Assembly: GCF_002102395.1 (NCBI RefSeq)
Contig: NZ_LQPZ01000033.1
Coordinates: 1-64,000 of the forward strand
DNA length: 64,000 bases
Reading direction: 5' to 3'
Source of the DNA: Mycolicibacillus trivialis
Lineage (GTDB): Bacteria > Actinomycetota > Actinomycetes > Mycobacteriales > Mycobacteriaceae
Part shown: positions 15,883 to 24,921 of the stretch, piece by piece
How the letters are laid out: each line of letters starts with the position of its first letter
How positions within the stretch are numbered: position 1 is the stretch's first letter
Made by a program: the position numbers and the translations under genes
Notes under the pieces: model-generated
What the model was told of the DNA's origin: nothing
Databases searched by the model: none
The model's input: the letters and a program-made list of their open reading frames with translations, nothing else

Positions 15883-16925
15883 GACTGTCCTCCGGAGGCC
15901 ATCAGGGTCGCCAGCCGGTCGCGGTGGTGGGCGGCGCTGCCGGTCAGCGCGCTCACCGCGTGGGCCCGGCGCAGATAGCGGTGGGCCCAGTGCTCCCAGG
16001 TGATGGCGATGCCGCCGTGCAGTTGGACCGCGGCGCGGGTGACGTCGACCGCGGTCTGGCGGGAGAGCGCGGCGGCGATCGCCAGGTCGAGTTCGGTGCG
16101 GGGGCTGTCCGGGTCGGCCAGCTGCCAGGCCGCGCCGTAGACCGCCGAGCGGGTCAGTTCCACGGCGACGAGCAGGTCCGCCAGCCGGTGTTTGACGGCC
16201 TGGAAGGAACCGATCGTGCGCCCGAACTGCACCCGGGATTTAACGTACTCGACGGTGTGGTCGAAGGCGTGCTGGGCCACCCCGAGCAGTTCGGCGGCGA
16301 GGGTCAACTCGGCGCGACGACGGGCCGCGGCGATGGCTTGTTCGGCGGGCACGCCGGTGGTCAGCACGGTGGCCGGCGCGGTATCGACGGCCAGCGTCGC
16401 CAGTGCTCGGGTGGGGTCCAGCCCGGCGAGCGCGCTGACCGGCAGCGCGTCGAGCAGCAGCACCGCGGCTTCTCCGTCGAGGGTGGCTGCGGCCAGGACG
16501 CGCGGTGTTCCGCCCGCCTCCCACACCGGTTCGATCGTGCCGGTGCACACCGCTCCGGACGGCGTGGTGCGCACGGCGATGTCGTCGGCGCCCCAACCGG
16601 TCAGCGACGGTGCCACGGCCACGGTTTCCGTCCTGGACACCAGGTCGACCGCCGGAGCCGGGAGCGCGCCGGCTGTCGCGGTTGAGATCACCGGGCCGGG
16701 ATACAGTGCGCGGCCGGTCTCCTCGGCGAGGATCGCCAGATCGATGGTGGTGCTGTCGGTTCCGAGCAGGATGTCGTCGGCGCCGATGTCGGCGAGCAGT
16801 CGCTGCCAGGTCGGCGGCGGGTCGGCGGCGAGATAGTCGCGGAGCACCGAGCGCAGCGCGCCGTGCTCGTCGGTGAACCGGAACGGCGCCGGAAGTGGCG
16901 TCGCCTGGGCGGGCGGGGCAGTCAT
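15879..16925 (-). CDS. Acyl-CoA dehydrogenase, short partner subunit (FadE28-like)
   Basis: A 348-residue acyl-CoA dehydrogenase, shorter than stand-alone enzymes and with a weakly conserved middle domain. The C-terminal half is typical: RVQFGRTIGSFQAVKHRLAD, then LHGGIAITWEHWAHRYLRRA, whose glutamate is the probable catalytic base by analogy with FadE28-type subunits. It overlaps the ligase gene upstream and the larger FadE downstream by 4 bp each. A heteromeric alpha2-beta2 enzyme acting on a polycyclic or isoprenoid acyl-CoA is the likely product (inference). Confidence 0.9.
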   Translation of the reverse strand: MTAPPAQATPLPAPFRFTDEHGALRSVLRDYLAADPPPTWQRLLADIGADDILLGTDSTTIDLAILAEETGRALYPGPVISTATAGALPAPAVDLVSRTETVAVAPSLTGWGADDIAVRTTPSGAVCTGTIEPVWEAGGTPRVLAAATLDGEAAVLLLDALPVSALAGLDPTRALATLAVDTAPATVLTTGVPAEQAIAAARRRAELTLAAELLGVAQHAFDHTVEYVKSRVQFGRTIGSFQAVKHRLADLLVAVELTRSAVYGAAWQLADPDSPRTELDLAIAAALSRQTAVDVTRAAVQLHGGIAITWEHWAHRYLRRAHAVSALTGSAAHHRDRLATLMASGGQS

Positions 16926-18457
16926 GATCGTCCTCCGGTGGGCACGGACTCGCGCGCGGCCAGGTAGCTGTCACGCAGCCGGCGTTTGTTGACCTTGCCC
17001 ATCGAGTTGCGCAGGTCGTCGCCGACGATCTCGACGATGGCCGGACATTTGTAGTGCGCCAGGCGCTCCCGGCACCAGGCGATCAGCTCCGCGGGCTGCG
17101 GCGCGGGGTCGGCGGCGACGACCAGGGCGCACAACTGCTCGCCCATGTCGTCGTGCGGGATGCCGATGACCGCGACGTCGCGGACCCCGGGGTGGGCCCG
17201 CAGCACGGCCTCCGATTCGGCGGGGTAGACGTTCACCCCGCCGCTGACGACCATGTCGGCGGCCCGGTCGGTCAGATACAGGTAGCCGTCGGCGTCGAGG
17301 TGGCCGATCTCGCCGATGACGAACACGTCTTCGGCGATGTAGCTTTGCGCGGTCTTCTCCGGGTCGTTCCGGTAGCTCGGTCCGGGGCCGCTCGTGGAGC
17401 GCACGCACACCAGGCCCTCCTCGCCGGTTTCGCAAAGCGAGCCGTCGGGGCGGCGGATGGTGATCTCCTTGCCCGGCAGCGCCTTACCGACCGAGCCGGG
17501 GTGGTCCAGCCATTCGTGTGAGTCGATGACGGTGACGGTGCCGGCCTCGGTGGATCCGTAGGCGTCGATGAAGACCGGGCCGAACCAGTCGATCATCGCG
17601 CGCTTCACCGGGATCGGGCAGGGGGCGCCGGTGTGCACCACCGCGCGCATGCTGCCCACGTCGTAGCGGGCCCGGACCTCGGCGGGCAGGTTCAGCAGGC
17701 GGGAGAAATGGGTGGGCACCATGACCGAGTGTTCGATGCGGTGCTCCTCGATCAGCCGCAGCACCTCTTCGGCGTCGAACTTGCGCAGGACCACCGCCGG
17801 GTTTCCCACCGCCAGGCCCCGCACCCCGCCGATCGGACCGGTGTGGTGCAACGGCCCCACCACCAGGTGCGGGCCGACCGGCCGGATCCGGGACTGGGCG
17901 AACGTCTCGACGTGGTCGACGATGGAGTCCCCGGTCGGGAACATCTGCTCGGGCAGTTCCACGCCGCGGGGCCGGCCGGTGGTGCCGGAGGTGTAGTAGA
18001 GCGGCCGGGCGGGCCGGATCCGGTCGGAGGGCTCGCTGTCGGGGTAGCCGGCGACGATCGCGTCGAAGTCGTCGACGCCGTCGACGCCGGGCGCGTCCCA
18101 GGCCACGACCGTGGCCGACCGGCTCGCGGCGCGCACCGTGGCCGCGGTGCGCGCGCTGCACAGCACGAGCTCCGCGCCGGAGTCCTCGAGGATGTGCGCG
18201 ATCTCCGCGGCGTTGAGGTGGGCGTTGACCGGAACCACCGAGAGTCCCGCGTAGGTGCCGGCCAGGTGGGCGAGCGCGGTGCGGCTGCTGTTCTCCGCGG
18301 CGATCGCGAGCCGCCCCCCGCCGGCCCGGTCGGTCAGCCAGTTGACGGTGCGGTTGAGGATCGAGTTCAGCTGCGGCCAGGTCCAGGTGGTCACCCCGTC
18401 GGTGACCGCGACCCCGTCCGGGTCACGGTCGGCGGCCTGCGCTATTCCGTACGCCAC
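16922..18457 (-). CDS. Acyl-CoA synthetase / AMP-dependent ligase (FadD family)
   Basis: A 511-residue adenylate-forming enzyme that activates a carboxylic acid with ATP and CoA. The motifs are in order: YYTSGTTGRPRG (phosphate loop), DAYGSTEAGTV, TDRAADMVVSGGVNVYP (hinge) and the C-terminal NSMGKVNKRRL with the catalytic lysine. It is the first beta-oxidation-type gene after the E1 beta gene (11-bp gap) and overlaps the FadE gene by 4 bp, so it probably supplies CoA thioester to the two dehydrogenases. Confidence 0.93.
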   Translation of the reverse strand: MAYGIAQAADRDPDGVAVTDGVTTWTWPQLNSILNRTVNWLTDRAGGGRLAIAAENSSRTALAHLAGTYAGLSVVPVNAHLNAAEIAHILEDSGAELVLCSARTAATVRAASRSATVVAWDAPGVDGVDDFDAIVAGYPDSEPSDRIRPARPLYYTSGTTGRPRGVELPEQMFPTGDSIVDHVETFAQSRIRPVGPHLVVGPLHHTGPIGGVRGLAVGNPAVVLRKFDAEEVLRLIEEHRIEHSVMVPTHFSRLLNLPAEVRARYDVGSMRAVVHTGAPCPIPVKRAMIDWFGPVFIDAYGSTEAGTVTVIDSHEWLDHPGSVGKALPGKEITIRRPDGSLCETGEEGLVCVRSTSGPGPSYRNDPEKTAQSYIAEDVFVIGEIGHLDADGYLYLTDRAADMVVSGGVNVYPAESEAVLRAHPGVRDVAVIGIPHDDMGEQLCALVVAADPAPQPAELIAWCRERLAHYKCPAIVEIVGDDLRNSMGKVNKRRLRDSYLAARESVPTGGRS

Positions 18458-18468
18458 GGGTGCTCCCG

Positions 18469-19482
18469 TTACGACGCCGTGGCGCGGGCCAGGGTCCGGC
18501 GTGCGGCGGCGAGGATGTCGTCGCGGCTCGGGACGAAGGCGTCTTCGAGTTCTTTGGCGAACGGGATCGGGGTTTCGGCGCCGCCGACCCGTTCGACCGG
18601 TGCGACGAGGTCGTCGAAGAGCCGCTCGTGGATGAGGCTGGCGAGTTCGGCGCCGAAGCCGTTGCGCCGCACGGCCTCATGGATCACCACGGCGCGGCGG
18701 GTCCGCGCCACCGACTCGAGCACGGCGTCCTCGTCGAGTGGGACCAGGGTGCGCAGGTCGATGACCTCGGCTTCGATGGACTCCTCGGCCAGTTGTTCGG
18801 CCACCGCGACCGCGTCGTGGACCTGGCGTCCGTAGCTGATCAGGGTGACGTCGCGGCCCGGGCGCACGGTGGCGGCCTCGCCCAGCGGGACGATGTGGTG
18901 GCCGACCGGGACCGGTTGGGGCGGACCGAAGTACAGCAGGCTCTGCTCGACGACCACCACCGGGTCGGGATCGAAGATCGCGGCGGTCAGCAGGCCTTTG
19001 GCGTCGGCGGGGTTGCTCGGGACCACGACTTTCAGTCCGGGGATGTGGGTCAGCCAGGCCTCCAGCATCTCGGAGTGCTGGGCGCCGAACTGCATTCCCG
19101 CCCCGGCCGCACACCGCACGGTCAGCGGCACCGCGGTCTGCCCGCCGGACATGTAGCAGAGTTTGGCGGCGTGGTTGGAGAGCTGGTCCATGCAGACGGC
19201 CAGGAAGTCCATCAGCATGATCTCGGCGACCGGGCGCATGCCTGCGATGGCGGCACCGATGGCGGCGCCCATGATCGCCTGCTCGCTGATCGGGGTGGCG
19301 CGGACCCGGTCGGCGCCGTGTTTGGTGGACAAGCCGTTGGTCACCATGAAGACCCCGCCGCCGGTCGCGTCGGCGATGTCCTCGCCGAGCAACAGCACCG
19401 ACGGGTCGCGGCTCAGCGCGTCGTCGAGGGCGCTGCCCAGCGCCTGAAAGCCGGTCATCGGGGCGGTCTCGACCTCGTTCAC
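18469..19482 (-). CDS. 2-oxoacid/acetoin dehydrogenase E1 component, beta subunit
   Basis: A 337-residue transketolase-like beta subunit. LGEDIADATGG, ATPISEQAIMG with the conserved glutamate, and VPSNPADAKGLL are standard for pyruvate, branched-chain 2-oxoacid and acetoin dehydrogenase E1-beta. The start is the GTG at 19482, which overlaps the alpha stop (GTGA) and has AGGAGGA upstream. With the alpha subunit it would decarboxylate a 2-oxoacid on thiamine diphosphate and pass the acyl group to lipoamide. The only lipoyl protein here is the 79-residue domain at 12309-12548. Confidence 0.92.
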   Translation of the reverse strand: MNEVETAPMTGFQALGSALDDALSRDPSVLLLGEDIADATGGGVFMVTNGLSTKHGADRVRATPISEQAIMGAAIGAAIAGMRPVAEIMLMDFLAVCMDQLSNHAAKLCYMSGGQTAVPLTVRCAAGAGMQFGAQHSEMLEAWLTHIPGLKVVVPSNPADAKGLLTAAIFDPDPVVVVEQSLLYFGPPQPVPVGHHIVPLGEAATVRPGRDVTLISYGRQVHDAVAVAEQLAEESIEAEVIDLRTLVPLDEDAVLESVARTRRAVVIHEAVRRNGFGAELASLIHERLFDDLVAPVERVGGAETPIPFAKELEDAFVPSRDDILAAARRTLARATAS

Positions 19483-20477
19483 GCCGATTCCTCCTGCTCC
19501 TGGTAGACGTCGGTGAGCCCCTCGGCGAGCTCGGGTGGCGGACTGTCGGTGGCGAACTTCACCGCTCGGGCGACCTCGTCCTTGGCGGCCGCCTCGATCT
19601 CGGCCAGCCGCTCCTCGGTGGCGATGTCGTTGTCCAGCAGCCACTGGCGGAACAACAGCACCGGGTCGTTGGCGCGGGCCTCGTCGAGCTCACCGGGTTT
19701 CATGTAGGCGTTGTTGTCCGACATCTGGTGACCGTAGAACCGGAAGGTCATCGCCTCCAGCAGCGTCGGCCCCTCGCCGGAGCGGGCGCGGTCGATCGCC
19801 TCGCGCGCCGCCTCGTACATCGCCACCGGGTCGTTGCCGTCGACGCGCACGCCCGGGAAGTCGTAGGAGGCCGCGCGGTCGGCGATCCGGGCCACGCTGG
19901 TGCCGTCCTCGAAGGCGGTGTGTTCGGCGTAGCGGTTGTTCTGACAGCAGAACACGACCGGCAGCCGCCACAGGCCGGCCAGGTTGCAGGCCTCGTGGAA
20001 GGCGCCGATGTTGGTGGCGCCGTCACCGAAATTCACCACCGTGACCTGGTCGGTGCCGCGCAGCTGGGCGGCCAGCGCCAGACCGTTGGCGATCGGGAGA
20101 CCGCCGCCGACGATGCCGGTGGTGACCATCAGCCCCGACTCCGGGTGGGTGATGTGCATGGGCCCGCCCTTGCCCTTGCACAGCCCGGTGCCCTTGCCCA
20201 TGAACTCCGCCCACAGCCGGTCCAGCGGGACGCCCTTGGCGATGTGGTCGTGCAGGCCGCGGTAGGTGGTGACGACGTAGTCGCTGGTGTTCAGCAGCGC
20301 ACCGATGGACGCGGCGATGATCTCCTGGCCGCGCGGCGAGTAGTACTGCGCGCTGACCTGGCCGGTGAGGATCAGCGACCGGAACTTCTCGTCGCACGCC
20401 TTGATCCGAGCGGCGGTGGTGAAGATCCCGGTGAGGACCTCGGGACTGATTCCGACTGCGGTTGCGGTGCCGGGCAC
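19479..20477 (-). CDS. 2-oxoacid/acetoin dehydrogenase E1 component, alpha subunit
   Basis: A 332-residue alpha subunit carrying the thiamine diphosphate motif, GDGATNIGAFHE through CCQNN (about residues 148-180). GKGGPMHI and VGGGLPIANGLALA are also diagnostic. The GTG start at 20477 follows GAGGGGGC. It is the first gene of the unit, preceded by a strong promoter overlapped by a palindromic operator candidate. Length and motif spacing are closer to acetoin/branched-chain enzymes than to actinobacterial homodimeric AceE. The substrate is not determinable. Confidence 0.92.
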   Translation of the reverse strand: MPGTATAVGISPEVLTGIFTTAARIKACDEKFRSLILTGQVSAQYYSPRGQEIIAASIGALLNTSDYVVTTYRGLHDHIAKGVPLDRLWAEFMGKGTGLCKGKGGPMHITHPESGLMVTTGIVGGGLPIANGLALAAQLRGTDQVTVVNFGDGATNIGAFHEACNLAGLWRLPVVFCCQNNRYAEHTAFEDGTSVARIADRAASYDFPGVRVDGNDPVAMYEAAREAIDRARSGEGPTLLEAMTFRFYGHQMSDNNAYMKPGELDEARANDPVLLFRQWLLDNDIATEERLAEIEAAAKDEVARAVKFATDSPPPELAEGLTDVYQEQEESA

Positions 20478-20487
20478 ATCGCCCCCT

Positions 20488-20514
20488 CTATTAGTTGGTT
20501 CGATAATTAATTAG
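20488..20514. promoter_or_regulatory. Operator candidate in the E1 alpha promoter
   Basis: The AT-rich stretch contains TTGGTTCG at 20495-20502 within the imperfect palindrome GTTGGTTCGATAAT. The same octamer occurs, in inverted orientation, in the perfect 14-bp palindrome at 23487-23500. It covers the -10 element and start-point region of the E1 alpha promoter, a classic repressor position. The TetR gene lies directly upstream of this promoter. Confidence 0.5.
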
Positions 20515-20539
20515 TAACATACGTCACGATCGCTGTCAA
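20511..20539 (-). promoter_or_regulatory. Sigma-70-type promoter for the E1 alpha operon
   Basis: On the minus strand TTGACA (complement of 20534-20539) is followed by exactly 17 bp and then TACTAA (complement of 20511-20516). This near-consensus vegetative promoter is about 35 bp upstream of the E1 alpha start codon. It is unusually strong-looking for this GC-rich genome. Confidence 0.65.
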
Positions 20540-20566
20540 CGCGCTGGTCGGGGCGGTCCGGCCGGG

Positions 20567-21250
20567 TCAGCCGCCCGGCTCCTCGTCCGGTGAGCGCAGC
20601 AGCAACGTCTCGAAGAGCCGGTTCATCCCGTCCATCTGGATCGGGTCGGCGGCCGCCGCGGCCCGGGCGAAGCCGTCCACGATCGCGCTGATCATGTGCG
20701 CCACCTGAACGGGGTTCTCGTCGGGCGGGATGAGGCCACCGGCCTGGCCGCGCTCGACCGCTTCGGTGAGCGAGCCGATCATCCGGGTGCCCTGCCGGGC
20801 GAAGGCCTCGGCCAGTTCGGGGTGCCGCCGCGCGTCCACCGGGGCGGCGGCGACGAAGCCGGCCAGGTCCGGATGCTCGTGGTTGATCCGCATCGACTCG
20901 GTGAGCACCGCCTGCAGCAGCCCCGGCACCGATTGGGCGCCGGCCACCGCCGCGGTGGAGCGCGCCACGATCTGCCCGTAGACGTCGTCGCAGACCGCGG
21001 CGAACAGCTTGCTCTTGCTGCCGAAGTGATAGTGGACCGAGCCGGCGGTGACACCGGCGAGTTCGGCGATCTGATTGGTGGTCGCCGGGCCGTAACCGTA
21101 TTGGGCGAAACATCGACACGCGGCAGCGAGTACTCGCTGCCGCGTGTCGATGCTGTCGGTTCCGGCGGGCCGGCCTGGCCCGGACTTGACGGTCTTGGTG
21201 TCGGTCACTCCCCCATTCTCGCGCATCGGGTTGACGTGCGCGTCAAACAC
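20567..21250 (-). CDS. TetR-family regulator of the catabolic cluster
   Basis: A regulator of up to 227 residues. The helix-turn-helix is TTNQIAELAGVTAGSVHYHFGSKSKLF split over two short helices near residues 58-84 and followed by a TetR C-terminal domain. The GTG at 21250 overlaps the Rieske stop region (TGACGTG) and has GGAG upstream; starts at 21226 (ATG) and 21208 (GTG) are alternatives. It is transcribed with the SDR and Rieske genes and lies just before the E1 alpha promoter. It is the most likely reader of the shared palindrome found at 20.5 and 23.5 kb, possibly released by a CoA-thioester intermediate (inference). Confidence 0.85.
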   Translation of the reverse strand: MFDAHVNPMRENGGVTDTKTVKSGPGRPAGTDSIDTRQRVLAAACRCFAQYGYGPATTNQIAELAGVTAGSVHYHFGSKSKLFAAVCDDVYGQIVARSTAAVAGAQSVPGLLQAVLTESMRINHEHPDLAGFVAAAPVDARRHPELAEAFARQGTRMIGSLTEAVERGQAGGLIPPDENPVQVAHMISAIVDGFARAAAAADPIQMDGMNRLFETLLLRSPDEEPGG

Positions 21251-21251
21251 G

Positions 21252-22646
21252 TCACCGCTCCAGAAAACGATCGAGGTCCCGGTGGAACTGGCGGATCCGG
21301 ATCTCCTGGTAGTTGGCCAGCGTGATGCCCGGCTTCGTCATCGACCGCAGGCCGCGCTGCACCTGGGGCAGGTTGCCCAGGTCCTGATTGAAGACCGTGC
21401 TCAACGCGCCGAGCTCCGGTGCGGCACTGAAGTCTTCGTCGGCGCCGAGCCAGTGCACCGGCGGAGCCTTGGGCTTGGGCACCCCGGCCGGCAGCGGGGT
21501 GAGCATCATGATGTCGAAGATGCACCGGTTCGGATCGTTGCGGTAGGGCCGGAACCGGTAGGTCAGCGGCGCGCCGGCGCCGGCCCACGGCACCAGGTTC
21601 GGGAACACGAAGTACTGGATCGCGTCGACGATCTCGGTGTCGCTGGTCTGCGACAGATCCGCGCCGGTGGCCTCCATCAGCCGGGCCCGCAGCGCCTCGG
21701 CGACCACCGGGCGTGCCGACTGGCCCTCGGGGACCTCGAATTCGCCGATCCCCTCGGGGTAGAAGTCGCGGAACATCGCCTCGAGGACGTCCTGCGGTTC
21801 CAGGTCGTCGAGGTGCGGGCTCGGGGTGGCCTGCGGGGTGATCATCCGGTTGAAGCCGGGCTGGCCGTCCGCGCGCTGGTAGATGTCGTACTGGGTGTTG
21901 GCGTCGCCGAGGTATTCCAGCAGCTGCGGATGCGTGGCGATGACGTGGTAGGACTCCAGGAAGGCCTCCATGCCGACCTTCCAGTTGCAGTCGATCACTT
22001 TGGCGACGTGGACCGCCTTGAACCGGTCCTGCAGGCCGTAGGGCTCGAAGTGCTTCTCCAGGTCGCCGATGTAGTTGGCCAGCGAGGTCGCCTGCGGGTC
22101 GGGGTTGATGAACACGAAACCGCCCCACACCCCGGTTTGCGCCTGCGGCAGACCGAATTTCGTCTCGTCGATGTGCGGGAAGTCCCACTGGCAGGGCAGC
22201 ACGGTGAGCTCGCCCTCCAGGTTCCACGTCATCCCGTGGAACGGGCAGCGCAGCTGCTGGGTCTGGCCGGCGTCGTCGCACAGCCGGGTGCCGCGGTGCA
22301 GGCACGAGTTGTGATAGGCGGCGATGCCGCCGCCGGGCCGGCGCACCACGATCAGCGACATGTCGGCGAGGTCGTACACCACGTAGTCACCGGGTTCGGG
22401 GATGTCCTCTTCGCGGCAGGCGACCTGCCAGACCCGCTTCCACAGCTTCTCCACCTCGCGGTGGTGGAACTCCTCGGTGATGTAGCGGTCCTTGTCGATG
22501 TCCTCACACCCGAGGTACTCGTAGCTCTCCTCGCGCAACGGCGCCGGAACCTCGCGGGAGTCGTTGGCCAGCAGGCTCTGCACGGTGGGTCCGCTCGAGC
22601 GGGCCTGGCCCGGCGCGGCGTCGCGCGGCAACTCGGTCTGGGTCAT
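21252..22646 (-). CDS. Rieske non-haem iron oxygenase, alpha subunit
   Basis: A 464-residue aromatic-ring-hydroxylating-type oxygenase. The Rieske [2Fe-2S] site is Cys115-x-His117 (SCLHRG) and Cys134-x2-His137 (CPFHGM). The mononuclear iron site is marked by [14 protein letters not shown], with His234 and His239. Such enzymes insert oxygen into aromatic, sterol or terpenoid substrates using electrons from a ferredoxin. No beta subunit or reductase is adjacent. The [2Fe-2S] ferredoxin at 14340 is the nearest candidate donor. It overlaps the SDR gene by 4 bp. Confidence 0.93.
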   Translation of the reverse strand: MTQTELPRDAAPGQARSSGPTVQSLLANDSREVPAPLREESYEYLGCEDIDKDRYITEEFHHREVEKLWKRVWQVACREEDIPEPGDYVVYDLADMSLIVVRRPGGGIAAYHNSCLHRGTRLCDDAGQTQQLRCPFHGMTWNLEGELTVLPCQWDFPHIDETKFGLPQAQTGVWGGFVFINPDPQATSLANYIGDLEKHFEPYGLQDRFKAVHVAKVIDCNWKVGMEAFLESYHVIATHPQLLEYLGDANTQYDIYQRADGQPGFNRMITPQATPSPHLDDLEPQDVLEAMFRDFYPEGIGEFEVPEGQSARPVVAEALRARLMEATGADLSQTSDTEIVDAIQYFVFPNLVPWAGAGAPLTYRFRPYRNDPNRCIFDIMMLTPLPAGVPKPKAPPVHWLGADEDFSAAPELGALSTVFNQDLGNLPQVQRGLRSMTKPGITLANYQEIRIRQFHRDLDRFLER

Positions 22647-23434
22647 GGGTTCCTCCGATCGGTGGTGGTGAGGGATTCCAGGTAGGTCTGGACGGCGGTC
22701 GCGATGAACGCCGAGCCGTTGATCGCCCAGCCGCCGTCGACGAACAGCGTCTGGCCGGTGATGTAGCCCGCGGCCGGGGAGGCCAGGAAGGCGACCGCCG
22801 CGGCGACGTCGTCGGGGGTGCCGATGCGGCCCAGCGGCATGGCCGCGCCGACCGCGGCGCGCAGCCCGGGGTCGGCGAACTCGCCGGCGGTGCCGTCGGT
22901 GAGCACCAGGCCGGGGCCGACGGCGTTGACGCGGATGCCCCGAGGCGCGAATTCGGTGGCCATCTGTTTGGTCAGCGCCACGATCGCGGCCTTGGAGGCC
23001 GGGTAGATCCCGCGGCCGGCGCCGCCCAGGTCGGCCAGCACCGAGGTGAGGTTGACGATCGCGCCGCCGGCGGCCGGGAACTTCGCCAGCAGCGCCCGGG
23101 TGACCAGCCAGCTGCCCACCACGTTGGTGCCCAGCACGTCCTCGACGTCGGCGCGGCTGCTGTCGGCCAACCCGGCCGACCGCCAGATGCCTGCGTTGTT
23201 GATCAGGATGTCGAGCTCGTCGATCGAGGCGGCCAGCGCACTCACCGATTCCTCGTCGCGTACGTCGCAGCGCACGGCGCCGGCACCGAGTTCCGCGGCG
23301 GTCGCCTCGGCCGCGTCGCCGTCGATGTCGGCGACGGTGACCTGGGCGCCGTCGGCGACCAGCCGGGCGGCGATGGCCCGCCCTATTCCGTGTGCGGCGC
23401 CGGTGACCAGCGCCTTCGGTGTGCCGTCTCGCAC
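22643..23434 (-). CDS. Short-chain dehydrogenase/reductase
   Basis: A 263-residue classical [11 protein letters not shown] at 11-18 binds NAD(P), NNAG stabilises the central sheet, and YPASK (about 145-150) supplies the catalytic Tyr and Lys. Asp39 after the second strand (VADID) suggests NAD+ preference. The GTG at 23434 has AGGAG upstream. It starts the minus-strand unit SDR-Rieske-TetR, divergent from the P450. It would oxidise the alcohol made by one of the oxygenases (inference). Confidence 0.92.
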   Translation of the reverse strand: MRDGTPKALVTGAAHGIGRAIAARLVADGAQVTVADIDGDAAEATAAELGAGAVRCDVRDEESVSALAASIDELDILINNAGIWRSAGLADSSRADVEDVLGTNVVGSWLVTRALLAKFPAAGGAIVNLTSVLADLGGAGRGIYPASKAAIVALTKQMATEFAPRGIRVNAVGPGLVLTDGTAGEFADPGLRAAVGAAMPLGRIGTPDDVAAAVAFLASPAAGYITGQTLFVDGGWAINGSAFIATAVQTYLESLTTTDRRNP

Positions 23435-23460
23435 TCTTGGAACTCCTGTTCCGCTAGCCC

Positions 23461-23507
23461 TTGCTTATGATGTAGCTCACTATTATATTGGCGAACCAAT
23501 TAGTCAA
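23461..23507. promoter_or_regulatory. Divergent promoter pair with shared palindromic operator
   Basis: A perfect palindrome ATTGG-CGAA-CCAAT occupies 23487-23500. On the plus strand TTGCTT (23461-23466), a 17-bp spacer and TATATT (23484-23489) form a promoter toward the P450/mce genes. On the minus strand TATAAT (complement of 23482-23487) with TTGACT (complement of 23502-23507) points toward the SDR, although the 14-bp spacing is short. The palindrome touches both -10 elements, so one bound repressor could silence both units. Confidence 0.55.
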
Positions 23508-23560
23508 GTCCTTTCGTCAGTACCCCGCCGACTGACCCACGACCACCCCGGAGGCCGCAG

Positions 23561-24859
23561 GTGACCGACACGACCACCCCGAACACGACCGAATCCGGCG
23601 CGCCGGACGACCTGGCGGTCGCCGACTTCGACCCGCTGGATCCGGCCACCGTGCAATGCCCCTACGCCTGGTACCAGGCGTTGCGCACCGAGGCCCCGGT
23701 GCACTTCGTCCCGAGCCGGGGCATGTGGTTCGTCACCTCCTACGAGCTGTCCAGCGAGGCGGCGCTCAACCACGAGGTGTTCTCCTCCAACTTCGGTCTG
23801 CCGCAGATGCCGCCACCGGAATCGGTGGCCGACGAGATCGCCGCGATCCAGGCCGAGGGCTGGCCGGCGGTGCCGACCCTGCTCACCGCGGATCCGCCGG
23901 AGCACCACTACTACCGCCGGATGGTCGGCAAGGCGTTCACCCCCCGGCTCATCGCCGAGCACGAACCGGGCGTTCGGGCGATCGCCACCGACCTGGTGAA
24001 CGCGATCCCGGCCGGCGAACCGTTCGAGTTCGTCACCGGATTCGCTGCACCGCTGCCCCTGCGGGTGATCGCCCGGGTGCTCAACGTCTCCGCCGATCGC
24101 ACCGACGATTTCAAGCTCTGGTCCGACCAGTTCACCGCCAGCGTCGGAGCGGTCCTCGACGACGCCGACGCCGTCGAGCAGGCGCGGCAGAACCTGGCTT
24201 ATCAGCAGTATTTCGCCGCCGAGCTCGACGATCGTCGCGCCAATCCGCGCGACGACCTGCTCAGCGGGCTGGTGACCGCACCGAGCGCCGCCGACGGTGA
24301 CGAGCCGCTGAGCACAGCCGCCTGCCTGAGCATCATCCAGCAGCTGCTGATCGCCGGGAACGAAACTTCGACGAAGCTGCTGTCCGGCCTGTTGCACCAG
24401 CTGGTCCTCGAGCCGAGGTGGTGGCGGTGGCTGCGCGAGGATCCGGCCGCCCGCTCGGCCGCCCTGGTCGAGGAGGGACTGCGGTTCCTCACCCCGGTGC
24501 AGAGCATGTTCCGGATCACCAAGGCCGAGACGACACTCGGCACGACGACGATCCCGGCCGGCGCGATGGTGGTGCTGACCTTCGGCGCCGCCAACCGCGA
24601 CGAGAAACAGTTCGCGCAGCCCGAGGAGTTCAACCCGGAGCGCTCGGACGCCAAGAGCCACCTGGCATTCGGCACCGGGATCCACGCCTGCCCCGGCTCG
24701 CGGCTGGCCCGCATGGAGGCGCAGATCGCGCTTGAAGAGCTCGCCCGGCGCTTCACCGACGTCCGGTTCGGCGAGGACAACGACTTCGCCTACGAGCCGA
24801 GCTTCATGCTGCGCGGGCTGCACCGGCTGAACCTGGTCTTCGACGCGGACGAGAACTGA
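23561..24859 (+). CDS. Cytochrome P450
   Basis: A 432-residue soluble P450. The I-helix AGNET (265-269) handles oxygen, Glu305-x-x-Arg308 forms the K-helix salt bridge, and HLAFGTGIHACPG contains the haem ligand Cys377. The GTG start has GGAGG 10 bp upstream. It probably takes electrons from the [3Fe-4S] ferredoxin at 12555. The N-terminal FDPLDPATVQCPYAWY style is that of mycobacterial CYPs acting on terpenoids and sterols, but no CYP family can be assigned by eye. It is the first gene of the rightward unit that continues with mce genes. Confidence 0.93.
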   Translation: MTDTTTPNTTESGAPDDLAVADFDPLDPATVQCPYAWYQALRTEAPVHFVPSRGMWFVTSYELSSEAALNHEVFSSNFGLPQMPPPESVADEIAAIQAEGWPAVPTLLTADPPEHHYYRRMVGKAFTPRLIAEHEPGVRAIATDLVNAIPAGEPFEFVTGFAAPLPLRVIARVLNVSADRTDDFKLWSDQFTASVGAVLDDADAVEQARQNLAYQQYFAAELDDRRANPRDDLLSGLVTAPSAADGDEPLSTAACLSIIQQLLIAGNETSTKLLSGLLHQLVLEPRWWRWLREDPAARSAALVEEGLRFLTPVQSMFRITKAETTLGTTTIPAGAMVVLTFGAANRDEKQFAQPEEFNPERSDAKSHLAFGTGIHACPGSRLARMEAQIALEELARRFTDVRFGEDNDFAYEPSFMLRGLHRLNLVFDADEN

Positions 24860-24921
24860 GCCGTGCCCCGGGACACGCCGTTCGTGACCGATGCGGCACC
24901 ACAGGGAGACACCCGATCGCG

